From positions 274,501 through 338,500 of the forward strand of contig CAJNDT010003179.1 in assembly GCA_905221615.1 (NCBI GenBank): a stretch of DNA of 64,000 bases, given 5' to 3'. Position numbers and translations under genes: made by a program. The DNA comes from Symbiodinium sp. CCMP2592. Lineage: Eukaryota > Sar > Dinophyceae > Suessiales > Symbiodiniaceae. The notes under the pieces were generated by a model. It was given only the letters and a program-made list of their open reading frames with translations, searched no databases and was not told the DNA's origin. Below are positions 26,801-40,800 of this stretch, in pieces. Position 1 is the first letter of the stretch, and every line of letters begins with the position of its first letter.

Positions 26801-27872
26801 AATGGGGGTACCTTATTTGGGGGTCCTTTTAATAAGGATCCTACTATTTCTGTTGCTATATTAGGGTCCCCTATTTTCGGAAAGTCCCAAATGGCAGCAG
26901 TCTTGGCCCAGATAGTAGCAGAAGTTCGGGGCTGCCGGCCGCCCCCGGATAATTTAGGATCCCGAATAGGCTTTGGGGTATATCATAATGTCATAGCGTA
27001 GGGAAACACGCCACGAAAGGTGCACCAGTAAACTGATGCCAGATATGCCGACCCGCATATTTGCTTGTCGGTGCATGGGCGGCAAAACACCCCAATTCCG
27101 AAAGAACAGAAACAACTTGACAAACATATCTTGGAGGCAGATGTGCAGTTTCGTCTCTAGGTCCAGGTAACCTTCTAGGTTCCTGAGTACTAACCTTTTG
27201 CCCTTTTTGTTTTGGCATTCCCTTATTAACGCCGAATAGTAGAAAAAGTGTAACCTTCGTATTAAGGGGCTACTCAGGAACCTATGCTTGGTGAGGGCAA
27301 GAGCAAGTACCGTACGAACAGCGATAAGTGGAACGGCAGAAATATTCATGAACCATGATGCTTTTTACAGTCTTGGTAGCAAGGATCAACATATGGCATT
27401 AGTCGTCAGTAAGCATGACAACAGACAGCCCAACAATGTCAGCAAAAACAGTGAGTGTTTGTGGAAGTGCCACTTTCAGACGGACGAGAAAGCAGGGAAC
27501 ATGGACGATAAACACTAAGTAACGCTTGTAATAGCCCGTTAAAGGAGCCCTTGAAAGGGTCCCTACTCCAATTATCAAGGCCCCTTCATCAAACACCAAG
27601 GGCTGTATCGAAGCCGCGCTGCGCCAACTCGGCCAAGGAAGTGCCTCGACCCGGTTTAGGGTGGGTATTGGGGTATTGGGCTTTGGGTTTGGGCTTGGTG
27701 TGCGAGGCTTTGGGGTTTGGGTTTAAGGATTTAAGGTTGGTGCCGGGTTTTCGGGTTTGGGGTTTAAGCGTTTCGGTCTGGTGCCGGGATTTTGGGTTAC
27801 GAGTTTAAGGGTAATCGTGTGTCACGTGGGACCATCTGTGTCCTGCAACCGGGCTTGACGTTTCGAATGCCT

Positions 27873-27963
<91 letters not shown>

Positions 27964-30900
27964 CGAGAGAGAGGGTCTTTGCTGCCTGGCGTTCCCGAAA
28001 GTGGCCCTACCGGGGGAACATGTGCAAGCGAGCCCTGCGGGGGATGTGGTAGCCACAGGGGCGCGGAGATGAGGCCGGGACCCAGGTGGTTTAGTGTTAA
28101 GGGCGGGGCTCGCTGCATGAAAACCCGGGGCACACTCTGTAGTTCCCTGCCACACTCAGGATGAACCCCAAAGCCGACCGCTCACTAACACAGTGGGTGG
28201 GTTGGGCGGGCCGATGGCCTGAGGGTCTTGACGACCCCTAAGCCCAGCAGAAAGAAAAAAAAGAGAGGGTCTTGGGAACTCCTGTCTGATGCCGTTGTAT
28301 TTTTACTGGTGGTGCATCGTCTTCAGAGTGTGGGATTTGAAGCTTGGTCGTTAGTGCATTGGTTTCAAGCTTCAGGGTTGGCACAGGTGTGGTCACGGAG
28401 CTCGAACAAGAAGCAGCTAAAAACCCTCCTCAAAGCCTAAATCCTCAAGGCGTCTATTTTGAATCGTCACTGAGGTGCCGGGTTGTGCCCTCTTTGCCGC
28501 GGCCCCATCAAAAAGTCGGAGCTCTTGGAGAAGCCTGCTGCTTCTCGGCTTAAGTAAGGCGCCAGTTAAGGGGTCAGGGGTTTCGGGCAGTTTCGGGTTT
28601 TAATAGTATTACCTGCGGCAGTAATAGGCTTCTTCGCAATCGAAAAGGGTTCAAACGGGGTCTTTCATTGTCTACAGGGGTGCACTGCACTTTGGGATTT
28701 GCGGAGTTGTTCGTGAAGGCTCATGGACAGCTGAGTCGGCTTGATTGTCGCACAGCTTGGCTATGGCGTCAGTTGCGTATCTTCCGTTTTCTACACGGGT
28801 ACCTGTTGTCAGCCAAGACGAAGCATTGAAGCTTGACTACTTCACATTCACAAGTGGTCACTAATGAGCATAGTGACTGCTCCTTTGCTGTCCCCATGTT
28901 CCCCTGCTCTCCCCATGTACGCGGACACACCGACAGACAGACACACATACACACCCGCGAGTATGTACGTCCTGCTTAGGTCTTGTCATCGGGTTAGAGC
29001 CCTGCCTTCTGTCGGCACTCCTTTCTTGAGGCCCCTCCAGTTTTGAACAGATGCTCTAGGGCCCCAAAGTTTACGAGTCGAAGTTGGTACTGAATTCCAT
29101 TCGGGTGTTCCCGAAGGAGGGTTCAGGGAGAAGTCTCAGAATTGGCGACTGCTTCGTGGCATGTGGCATTGATGCAAACAGCTTCGGGATCCTCTCCACT
29201 CGTTGGTGTATGGTACGTCCTAAACTGTTAGCTGGGTATCGCGCAGCCGCAGGCATTCGCAACTGTTGTGCGACGGTTGATGATATAAATCCTGCATGAC
29301 CCATTATAAGGAATATGCCATAATTCCCATAGTTTCGGGTCCTTAAGGTAGTGCAGGATTTTTATCATCAACAGGATCAGTCTCTCAGGCTCCTCCCATC
29401 AGGATGCAGGCTACCCTGGTTTTGCTAAGGAATACCGCCATTGATTCAGAGACTTGTTGGTTCTATCTTCGGGTGGAGCTCTGCGTAGACATGTTGAGAA
29501 AGACGACGTTACCCCAACCCATATCTAGTGATAAGATATCTTTCGACATGCTTAGGGTGTCTGGGCCGTTACTTCTTACTCCCGACGGGGGAGCACAGAA
29601 CCTGCTCCTTCAAGTAGGGCCTTGTATTCAGCGGAGGCAGCACAGTGTCAAATCTCTGACAGGGCCTCCGGCCCTGCCCTTTGAATATGGGAGATTCCGA
29701 AGGTTAGGGGTACCTCATTTTGGGGTCCTTATAATAAGGATCCTACTACTTAGGGTACTATATTGGGGTCCCCTGTTTGCGGAAACTCCCATACTGAAAT
29801 AAGGATTAGGAGATGTTAAACGTACACTGGTTTAACCCTGTTGAGAGCCGCCTTCAAATCTGTCGGTATGGAGCTCCTTCGTCCTTAACCGGCCATCAAC
29901 TGGCCGTTAAGCGTTTGAGTCGGAGAGTATGAGGGTCGATTAAAGGAACAATAAGACTTCGCCCTGAAGTCCTTTGCGCGTCCCCGCGAAGTAGGAAGCA
30001 AAGAGAAGCACAAAGGAGCTGGAGGTGGTAGAGGGAGACGACGGCAGCGATATCCATGCGGGCGCAAGCGCCAAGATCAAGGTCTGGAGAGGGTTTCCTT
30101 TAAGGGCCAAGTTCAGGGATTCATCAAAACATATTGGGGGTTCAGGGTTTAGGGTTCAGGGGTTGGGGAGTGTTTGCTGGCACAATCCAAGTCCATGCTG
30201 AAAAAAAGGTGTTCAGCGAAGCATAATAGGGGTGTAGGGTTTAGGGATTCATCAGAGCATAATAGAGGGTTAGGGGTTTTGGGCTTGGGTTGAGGGCAGT
30301 AGCTTTGACACTGGGGTTCGTTTTGGACCCGATGGAAATATGGGTGTTGGTAGGTTTCAGGGGCTAGAACATTTTGTGTTGTTTAGGATTTCTGGTGGTC
30401 CGACCCGAACTGTTCAATTTCAACCGCTTTAAAGAAGAATCCGCGTGTCTTGTTAAAGTCTTAGTGGAGGCTCTTTGGCATGATTGAGTCCTGATGGATG
30501 TGCTTTTGCAAGTTCCTGTAGCCGGCTTGGAGTTTAGGGCACGGGCAGATGCCGTGTGGTTCCATGTGCCTCATATGGGGGCATTGATGAATATTCTGAA
30601 CTGACTACCCCTCGTATTTTAACTTGCCACGGACCAGCATGTATGGACGGCCTGTGGAACACGAACAATACAGTAGAAGCTGGCGAACTAAGGAGGCGGA
30701 ATGAGCTCTGCATGACATTTGGGATCAGGATGCAACAAGTACTACGATTGAGCACGAATTTTCACGAAGGTTAAGCTAGAACATTGTGCTCGCATGAGCA
30801 TGCGCGACTCACAGGTTAGATCTAGATGCCGTCGCCGTGCACGTTATCACCCTCGTGCCACGAATACCTTGTGGGGAACCGAAACGAAGTTCCTGTAGGA

Positions 30901-33900
30901 CCTGGAAACTTCATCACGAACCCCCTGTTCCAAGTCTCCGGGCTCCATATATGACACCGTGCCGCAATCGCAAAGGTGTCCTGCAAAGACTGACGCTGTT
31001 CTTAGAAGAACAGGTTTAGGACTTTGAGTTTGGCAGTGTTCCTAGTGACCTAGTGTTGGGATTTTGGAGGTTTAGGCTTTAGGGTATTCTGCAACTGAAA
31101 GGCTGTGCTGGCCTTTTTGGTGGAGAACGTCTTCAACAAGTCGCTTGGCAGCTGCCGAAATCTTCATCTCACTGACACGTCGAGTCATGTTTTCTTCAGA
31201 AAAGGGTAGCCTCGAAAGCTATGGCTTGGCAATCATAGTCAGTGTAGCTACAGCAACTGCACGGAATAGGGAAGGTAACTGCAATATTCATCCTGGAAGG
31301 GAACGTGTCACCTTGCCAAGGATTTTGGTCAAGTTGCACTGCATCTTTTACTTTTCCACTACCACCACCCCCCCCCCCCCCCAGGTTGTTTTTAAATGCC
31401 TGGGTCAAGACGGAACCATCAAGCTTTCAAAACCGGCCGGGCTAGAGGTTCCCGGCTTGCGGTTCGCATAGGTTTGAAGGTTTAAGGCGCAAGGGTGCGA
31501 CGTTTGTGTCCTGCAGGCAGCGCAGAGTTCCCCGTCTCCTAAGCCCAATGGTTTCTGCGTCCATGCAGTCGGGTCCCAAACCGTGACTAGAACTTGAGGG
31601 GCCTGGCTACTTAGACTTGGTCTTGGGTTTTCATCATACTTACAAAGGGAGTATAAACGGGAATTCTCCCCACGATCAGGCCGCTATGGCACCCAAGGGC
31701 TTGATCCAGAATTCCTTGGCATACCTGAGCCAGGGGCCTGCTTACTTCTGTGCTTTCCTATTTCTAGGTTTGAGCGTATGGGGAGCGAAGGATGTGGGTA
31801 GCTGCAGATTCTTTTCGGTGGGCTCATGACATGAAGCGACCAAACCCGAACCCACAGCTTATCCCCCCAAGCTTAAGCCTCAACCTAAGAGCCCTCAACC
31901 CAGCATCAACTCGCACCTGCCACCCTCAGACCCTGAACCCTAAAGCTTTCCTTGCTAAGTAGGAGGGAAACAACCCCAAACCTAAATCCTAAACCCTGAA
32001 CCCTAAACTGCCCCAAACCGGACGGAAAAAGGTGCTCAAAAAAAAAACTGCCCCAAACCCTGAATTGAGCCTAAACGATCAGGAGCGACGAGCACCTTCA
32101 AAAGCCGCACAAGGCTTGGACAAGGGCTGTTAGCACCGGCGCACAGGTGTTTAGGGTTGATAGGCTTGGGTGTTATAGTCCTGAACCTAGAACCCTAAAC
32201 CCTAAACTTCTTCTACTGGCTGCTGCCTCTTGGGAACAAGGAGCTCAAAACAAAACTTTGAAGACGTTCGGGGGCTTTATGGACGGGGTGCTACGGTTGA
32301 TGATATAAATCCTGCATGACCCATAATAAGGAATCTACCATAATTCCCATAATTGAGGGTCATTAAGGTAATGCAGGATTTATATCATCAACCGTAGTGC
32401 TAAAGGGTTTGGCTGATGTTGGGTGTCTCTCGGAACCGTAGCTCCAAAGCTGCCAACTCTCGTCTTGGCACTACAGGGGGCCTTAGGAATTACCTGTACT
32501 ATTTTTTGGTGGGTTTCTTAATGATACTACGTTCTAGTATAATATACGCGAAGACCCTGTTCTAAGTAGTAAGGCCCTGTATTATGACTTTCTCTTGGTA
32601 GTGACAAGGCCGTGTGCCATCGACACTGTGCATCGACACGTCCGCATCGCAGGTTTCCATCGGTTTGAGCCTGCAGCCCTAACGCTTGAAGTAGTAATGG
32701 AAACTGTTGTAGAAGTTAAAACAGCAGCAGGGATAAGGAGAAGCATGCCAGAGGTGCAGCAGGACTTATATGTATAGCAGCAGTCATGGCGGGTTAAACT
32801 GCTACGGCCCCTCCTGCTCAGCAAGCCTCAAGCCCCAAATCCGTGCTTTTCATGTAGACGCCCACTATTGCTTCATATGATTCCTCCAGCGTTCCAACTC
32901 GTACAAAAGAATAAAGGTACCGCAATCCCGTTTTGTGTTAAAAGGCCCGAGTACTGGTGTTCATTATGGCATGTCGTGAGAAGCTCGGTGTGACATGCAG
33001 CTGGAGTCTGGAGATTAGCCTGGGAAGGTCTATCACTTTGAACCCTCTTATTCGTGGCTTAGACCCCAAGCCTGAACTTAAACTCTAATTCTGTATTCCC
33101 CACACAGGTGCGTCTATGGCAATGACAAGATACCAAAACCCAGAGGGCTTAGGATTTCGGCCCGTAGAAGTCCTGTTTCAGTGTTTCAGGATCAACCTGA
33201 TTTCTTGTACAAGACCTTGCGGAGACATTTGTGGAGAGCGCAATGTAGAGTTCCGACTCCAGACTGTGGAAGACTGTGCTGGTGGAGTTTGCTTCAGCAG
33301 TACTTGTTGCCAAGCCCTAGATGTGGATGTAAAGGCTCCTCAGTGCTTACAGGTCTGCCGTGACTTCAACTCACGGTCCACTCTAATCTACACCCGGAGA
33401 TGCAAACCTGAGCACCCAACCTGCAGCGCAATCCAGGCCGTGGTGTTCTCCCAGTTCACCAACATGCTGAACCTGGTGCAAGCAGCGCCTTGCATAGAGC
33501 AGAGAAGCAGTGATGCCCCAAACTGCTACAGTAGCCAGAGGGTATGGCCATGCAAGCCTCAACACATCAATGTTGCTTCCCTTTGCATCCCTCTCCCTCT
33601 CTCTCTCTCTCTGTCTCTCTGTCTCTCTCTGTCTGTGTCCCTCTCACTGCTTGCATGCACGCAGTTGTGGATATAATCAAGCATGTAAGAAGGTATGTAA
33701 TGTATGTATGTACGTCTGTATGTATGTACATACGTACATACATAAATACATGCATACATGCATATATACAAACACATGCACACACCCACCGCTTAAACTT
33801 AAACCTTGGTCTCTGTATGTGCTTTGCAGGTTTTTGCCCTGTAGTCATAACGTATAGAGTCTCCCAGGATGTGGATTCGGAACACCCCCAATCTACAAAA

Positions 33901-36602
33901 GCTTGATACACCATGCAAATCCTCGCGAAAGCCTCACGAAGGTTCGACTCACGATATAAACCCTATTAAAGCCAATAAAGCCCGTCAAAGAGACTTCAAC
34001 AGCTTAGGAGCTCCTCCGGCGGAATTTGCCTTTCGTCCGCTTAGACGGCTCCCTGAAGCACGAGCAGCGAGTACAGGCCCATGGTTTAGGCTGTTGTGAG
34101 TTTGCGTAATGTTGGGGCCTGTATATGTAGAATAGGGTTTCGGGGTTTCCTTATTATAAGTATACTACAATATGTCCGCGAACTCTGTTCTATTCATTCT
34201 AGTATATAGGGTTTAGGAACAGAGTTGAGGTCTGTCGGCCTGCAGGGTTTAGTGCTTCTCTAGCTTCTTTATGAATTTCGGGACTCTTATCTAAAGTTAA
34301 AGCCGTGTAGTAAACATCAGCCGCAGTTTGCGATGCATGATGCGCCAAACTGGGCAAACCCTACATCTCAGACCTTCCGAAAGCGGGCCGTTATTTGCGA
34401 GGAAACTCCAGACGCTCCCCCACAAGACACCGAAAGGAGCAGGGCTTCAGCTGGGCTGCAACGCCTTATGATTCTTAAGGCTGTTCTATTTCCTAACCAT
34501 CAACACCTCCTTCGGACAACTTCCATGTTGGTTCAGACTTTTCCCACAGCCTTGACACAATCAGGCGCAGCAGAGCTTCGCGGGGCATGGGCATATTCAG
34601 GCTGGCAATCTGAGAAGTGTGTACAGGGGCTGCGCTGACCAAGCAGCATGTGGGTGGTTGTCAAAATTATGGGCCCTTTCTGGGTCCCTTATATAGTACG
34701 GCACATACTATTTAGGGTACCCAAAAGAGGACCATAACTTTGACAACCACCCATGTGCTTGATGTGCAAAGGGTATTCTGTGTGTTGCTTGAATCCGGGC
34801 CTGGTTTTAGGGTTCTGGTTTAGAGTTGGGAGTTTCCGAAATAGGGGACCCTAGTATAGTACCCTAACTAGTAGGGCCCTTATTTTAAGGACTCAATAAG
34901 GTACCCCCCCCCCCCCGATTTTCGGAAACTCCCAGTTGGAGCCTTGGAATGAAGTGCCAAGCAGGTGACTTCATTCATTGTCGCTGCAGGCCTCTAGCCA
35001 ACCCTCTTCATGCTTGCCGATGGTTAAGCCGCCAAGTGCAAGGGGGGCGATATGGTTTGAAAGTAGTGGTACTTGTTTGTTGTTGTCCGTCCCAAGAAAG
35101 TCTGCTGAACTGTGTCAATGAAGCCGAGCTGGCTAAAAACCCATGGATCAAAAAGCAAAGCCGGTTGAACAACCTAAACCCTAAACCCTAAGCCTAAACC
35201 CCTACTCCTTATCTCGTGACTTTCCGGGTTCAGTAGGCATGCATTGCCCAATCCCTACTTGGAAGGTCGACTCATAAGTACCATAACACCAATTCGGATC
35301 CCTTTTAGGGTACTTATAACTCTACTTATTACCTATTACTTACTAAGTCCCCCGACCCTCCAAGTAGACCCAGGGAGCCTTCCGCTGAATTCCAGAGCCC
35401 GCATAGGTCATGCTATGCAGCCTTAAGGCGGCTGGCACAGGTCTGGGCGGTGTTTAGGGTTTAGAGTCGGGATCTTCTTCATGGATTGGGGCTTTGTGCG
35501 ATGAGGTTGCATTTCTGGTTCAATCTGCTGGTGACTGAGTGTTTGACAGCAGAGTCTTTTCTGGCGTGGCGGCTTTGTCTGCATCTGGGCTGAAGGATAC
35601 CCGAGCACCGAGGCATAAAGAGCGATTCTGCGTTGCAGGATGTCGGAGCGGTTCGGGAAGCATTTCTCGTCGTTACTGTAGTAGTTTGTCGCCTGCGGCT
35701 CTCTTCATCAAGCCCAGAAGTACTATAGGGGCCTTAATAGTTACCTATACTATTCTGGGGGTTCCTTATTCTAGTTATAGTATGATGGGCCCCAAACCCA
35801 AGGCCCCTATATTAGGCCTGAGCCAGAGCCCATTTTTACAGAGGCAAACAGCGTCAGCCGATCGATTTCGAGTGTGTCCTCACAGGTTCCCGACTCCTTC
35901 AGGAGCGTTCTTCGGCTTTTTTCTTTTCCACGGCGAGCACAATTTGACAGATATGCTGGATTTCACATCCTAAAGCTCCGGAGAACGTGGAATACAGTCT
36001 CGATGGATGTCTACTTACAGTGTAGGAGACCAAGCATATACTAATGCACGACGGTGGGTGCTATGCCCAAACACGTAAATAGTAACCACAAGAGCTTGCC
36101 TGATGGAATGTAGTGCTTTCGCTTCGATCCGGGTGAGTGTTTCACAGAAGCATGCACGAGGCAAACTCTTAAAGAAATGGCCTGCGAACGGGAGCTGGGA
36201 AAGCTCCAAATGAGTGGTCGCAAGGTCTGTTTCTCTTTCTACAAGGCCGCCATATCAAGCCTCGAGACGAAGCGCCCTACTGTCGGAAAACGCAGGATTG
36301 AATCTCACGGCCGCAGACTTCGTACTTCTAATCGACCCGCGCCACGGCTGAAAGCTTCGAGGTCTCACTCAGCTGCTTGATGGGGTTCCGGTTTTTGAAT
36401 TTTGGGTATGTGGACTTGCTGAGCAGGGCTTGGATGTTCGGGAATCGCATGGCTGTAACCGACACCACTCCCTCTCGCAAGTCCTCGATTCCACCGCGTG
36501 TCTTTAACCAGCAGTGTGTCGGAACTGTAGAGCGGTTCGGAACCTACTTGCAGATTTTTGTGCTGCAAGGTAGTGTTGCTGCGGTGTTTGGGGCCCTTTA
36601 TG

Positions 36603-36637
<35 letters not shown>

Positions 36638-37813
36638 ATATGTATATATGTGTGTGTGTGTGTTGTGTGTGTTTGCGTGTGTATCTGAAAAAGGCGTATG
36701 TATGTACAAGTTATGCTGCGTGCAGGTATACATCCACACACCCACTCGCACGCACAGACCGTCGTACATACATGCACGAAGACAATGTCAAACCTGCAGG
36801 TACAGCGCAAATGCACACATACACGCATACATACATTACATGCATGCATGCACACATGCATACGTGCGTACATGCATACATATGCTTGCATACAGACAGA
36901 CGGACGGAGCGACGCGCGGTTTGGCATTCGATTGTTTACATCTGGTGGTTTTACTACTGGGATTCACAGACACATGTTCCATGGATGACTTGAGCAGAAT
37001 CCCTTCGCGGGTTGCAGTCTCTTCAGGTTCCCTCCTCCACACAATTCTAAACCATTCGGCTCCCAATGCCCGATTCCTTGAACCTTTAAGCCATGCATCA
37101 ACAAACCCTTACAGTAAGCCCAGGACTCGACACCCTCCGAACAGCGCGAAAACCAGTGAAGTAAACCCTAAGCGCTGAGCTCGAATCGGTGTGCCAATAC
37201 TGCCTACATCGTTCAGGAATGCACATGAAGTCAGAACAACTTCCCTCTGTGGGAACCACTCCCCGAATCCTGTCTGGTTTCCATGCCAGGTCGTGCGAAT
37301 GACAAGACTTGCTGGGGTTCATGTAATCTTTTGCGTCCTGCTACATAACTCCAGTAACACATACCTCAGTCGGACAGCGAGTCAGATTTTGCATGCTTCG
37401 CCCCAATGCCAAGTTAAGCCCAGTAAATACCAGTCGCCCGAGGTGGTGGAATCCTGCCGTGGAGGAGCGTGCCAGAATCATTGGGAACCTGGTTGAGGGT
37501 GCGCGATTTCGGGGGATTTGCGTTGCCAGCACAATCTCGATCTACTGTGGGCAAACAGTGAGTAGGTCAGCATTGGTCAGAGCTTAAGCAGTGGTGTCTT
37601 GAATTCTCGGAAGCTCTAGCCACGGCTATTTATCTATGTGGTCTATGATAAGAGCATAAGAAAAACAAACTATAATAGTACAGCATAACCCTACATGTAT
37701 ATGTACATATGTATATATATATATATATATATGCATATATATATATATATATATGCATATATATATATATGCATATATATGTATAGCCGAAATATATACA
37801 CATATTTATATAC

Positions 37814-37849
<36 letters not shown>

Positions 37850-40800
37850 ACATATATATATATACACATAAATACAAACATAGGTATGTATATATTGTAC
37901 CCCCCAATGGATCTACCATATTGTGGCTGGGTGAACCCCACCACACGAAAACAAAGCTATTTGAGGCGGTGGGTACTGACCTGCTTTTTTGTGGCTGGGT
38001 GAACACCCCAAGGATCCGTGGTAGAGGCCTCGGCCCCGGTACAAATCGGTACCCGGTGTCCAAGATTCCAAGATCCAAGACTGCTGCGGAGCCTTTTCTT
38101 GGCATCTTGGATACCGGAACCTGGTCCGGTACAAACCGGTACAAGTTGCACCGGCCTGGGCTCTGGTATCCAAGATTTCCAAGAAAAGACTCCGCAGCAG
38201 TCTTGGATCTTGGAATCTTGGATCCGCTCTGTACCCGCTGTGCCGGTTTTAACTTGGCCAGGGCCCATATCCAACATCTAGTAACTTTGAAGCATCTAGA
38301 CTGTAATGGTAGGAGATGAACTGGAATAAGAGGTTGATAAAAAGTTCTATGTGTGATATCTGAGTCCTTTGTTCCTGCTTTAGGTTTTGTTTTGTTATAC
38401 ATGTTTGAATGGAAGCCAAGAAAGGAACACACTGAGTAAATGCAAGCTTTATTCTTTTCATTAGACGAACACCACTGGAACCCTAACAGAGCTAACTGGT
38501 TTGTAACGAAACAGATGAACATGCGTTTCTCTTTCGCTTGTTCCATTCCAACTCATGTTCTTAATTTGGTAGAAACTATCGCCTGTGTAATTTTATCTAT
38601 AATGAAGTAAACAGGCATACACTTTGTTACCGTGCTTTGTTTCATTGAACTAAACACAAAAGCGAACCCTACTTTACACATAATTCATCATCGTGCTCTT
38701 TCATAATTCAGTCCTTGAACCTAGAATGTTGCTCGATAAAGGATAACTGTCGCTTTCTTCATGCCTTCCTTACTCTTATTTTAATTGAACAAAGGGCCAC
38801 ATGACAAATCTCAAGACCAAAAGATACACATGAAAAGCAAACACACCAATGAAACAAAGAAATGGAGTGAAGAAAAGGCACGTTTTGTTTCATTGTGCTA
38901 TTCTCTTTTCAGCTTGCTCTGCCCTCTTCTGTTGACTCCCTTTCTTCGTCGTTTCCACTTTTCGTTGATAGAATTATGACACAGAATATCTGGTCGTTTC
39001 TCTTAAATTTACGCCCCTCATTTTTCGCAACAATCAGACCACGCATACGCTTCATTTCATTCTACTCCATTGTGTCATCCTTTAAATAAAACAGGGCATC
39101 AGTTGTGATCCCGTTCACGTGCGTTTTGCTTGAACAAACCAAATATTCACTTCTGTTTCCTTCGTCTGTTGTTAGTTGTCGAAGCAAAATACACACTCAC
39201 TACAAACCTGGAGCTGTGTTTAACTGAAAGGAACACGCATCACACTCGGTTTCGCTTGTCTCTCCTTCATTGAACTACATCCCATCAGAAGCTTTCCATC
39301 TCCACGTCCACTCCTTGTTTTGAGTCATCTTCGTTCGTTCGTTCTGTTGCGCTCGCTACCTGAGCACACTTGACTCTGTGACACCGTGCTAAGTTATCAC
39401 GCACATAGGCTATATACAACAGGACTCACTTCAAGGATTTCTAAAGGGTAAATCCTTCATGAACGACTCCTGGTTCCGTTCCTGTTGTTCACAGGCGTTT
39501 TCGCTTAAAGCACGCATTGATTTCTCCGTTTATATTGACGACAAAGGTCAACGAAAAACCGTCTTCATATGATTAACCTCTAGGCCTAGATACGTAGAAG
39601 CAGAAACAGAGCATAAGGGACAAACAGGAACGAACAAGTGACGGAGCGAAATCACCCATACAATGTAATGTTAAACATAGGTCATACGATGTGCCATTAA
39701 AAAGAGGGCCCTTGTCACTCGGCTATGTGCCCTTTGACCGCGCATATACGCGTTGTTTCCTTGCATTAAGTTCGAAATTTAAAGGCACCGCGCGCAAGGT
39801 CAAGAAATCGAAGAGCAGAGCGTGCGATTGTTTCTCTTCAATTGCCGCTTTTCGCTTCTTGAGTTTATGTTGGGTCTTTTGTCGTTTGCCAAGAATCCAT
39901 CCCACCCGCCATTCTTGTTTCCGTCGGTTTAAGTGCAATAAATGCGGAATCACGCGTGTTCAACCTTTCGCATTCTCACCAGCTCTTATGCTGAAATGAA
40001 CTTAGTTATATATATATATATGTATACAGAGGGAGGGAGATGTATATATCTAGAACTTACCTGGTTACTGAATCGGATAATTAGCCATGGAATGAGTCAG
40101 TAAGTCTTCCTGTTAATATGTGAGTTTAACATATACATATACACACATGTTCCTTAGCTTCAGCTGTGCGAGCTGTGGAAGTTGAAGCAGTAGAGCGCCA
40201 TAGAGTACTGCTCAACTTGACTTGCCTGTGCCAGAGAGCTGGTTTGTGCCTGGCGCATCAACTGTTCAGAACTCGAAGTTCGTGTGGTCGTGGACGCTGT
40301 TTGTGTCAGGCTCAAGGACGATGCAGTAGGAAGTATTTGGTTCTTTGGGCATCATCCCATATAGCAGCAACGTGTCAAGGCATGTGACGTTATGTTCTGT
40401 AGTAGGGACACCATCCACAAGGGACAGCCAGACGTAGGTGCAAAGGCACATATATTTGCTCGTCCGAGCCATGGGTGCCTCGTTGTGCCACCCAGCTTGT
40501 GGGGAAGGCGAAGATGCCGTACTGATGCAAGTACCTGCATGTACCTCCGTGTTTCGCCGAATAAGTATTCGTGGTGTAGACGTTCAGTCCACCGTACATG
40601 AATGTCGGTATCCTCTATGGGCCGTCAAAGTCTCGGACTTCATGCGGATGAGCGGCAAACCTGAAGCCCATAGCATTTTGCTGGCGCGGGGTTTGCTATA
40701 CAAGTGGTTCCCAGGCATGTTCCTGATCTTCGTCTCGCACCAGTGGTTGAGCAAAGAACATCCGGACCCCGACGGAAAGCAAATGGAAGTTCTTCAGAAG

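Noticed and set aside
27805-28155. Minus-strand Leu/Ser-repeat frames around 28 kb
   Set aside because: Translation of a GA microsatellite.
36558-37178. 206-codon + strand frame and overlapping minus-strand frames
   Set aside because: Composed of TA/TG and CATG microsatellite translation; no conserved residues. It lies within a SNF2 intron.
37806-38546. 246-codon minus-strand frame
   Set aside because: Runs through the inverted repeat and a TA microsatellite; low-complexity ends and no recognisable domain.
39691-39999. 102-codon frame in the AT-rich island
   Set aside because: No homology recognised, no splice signals and atypical codon use; reported only as part of the island.
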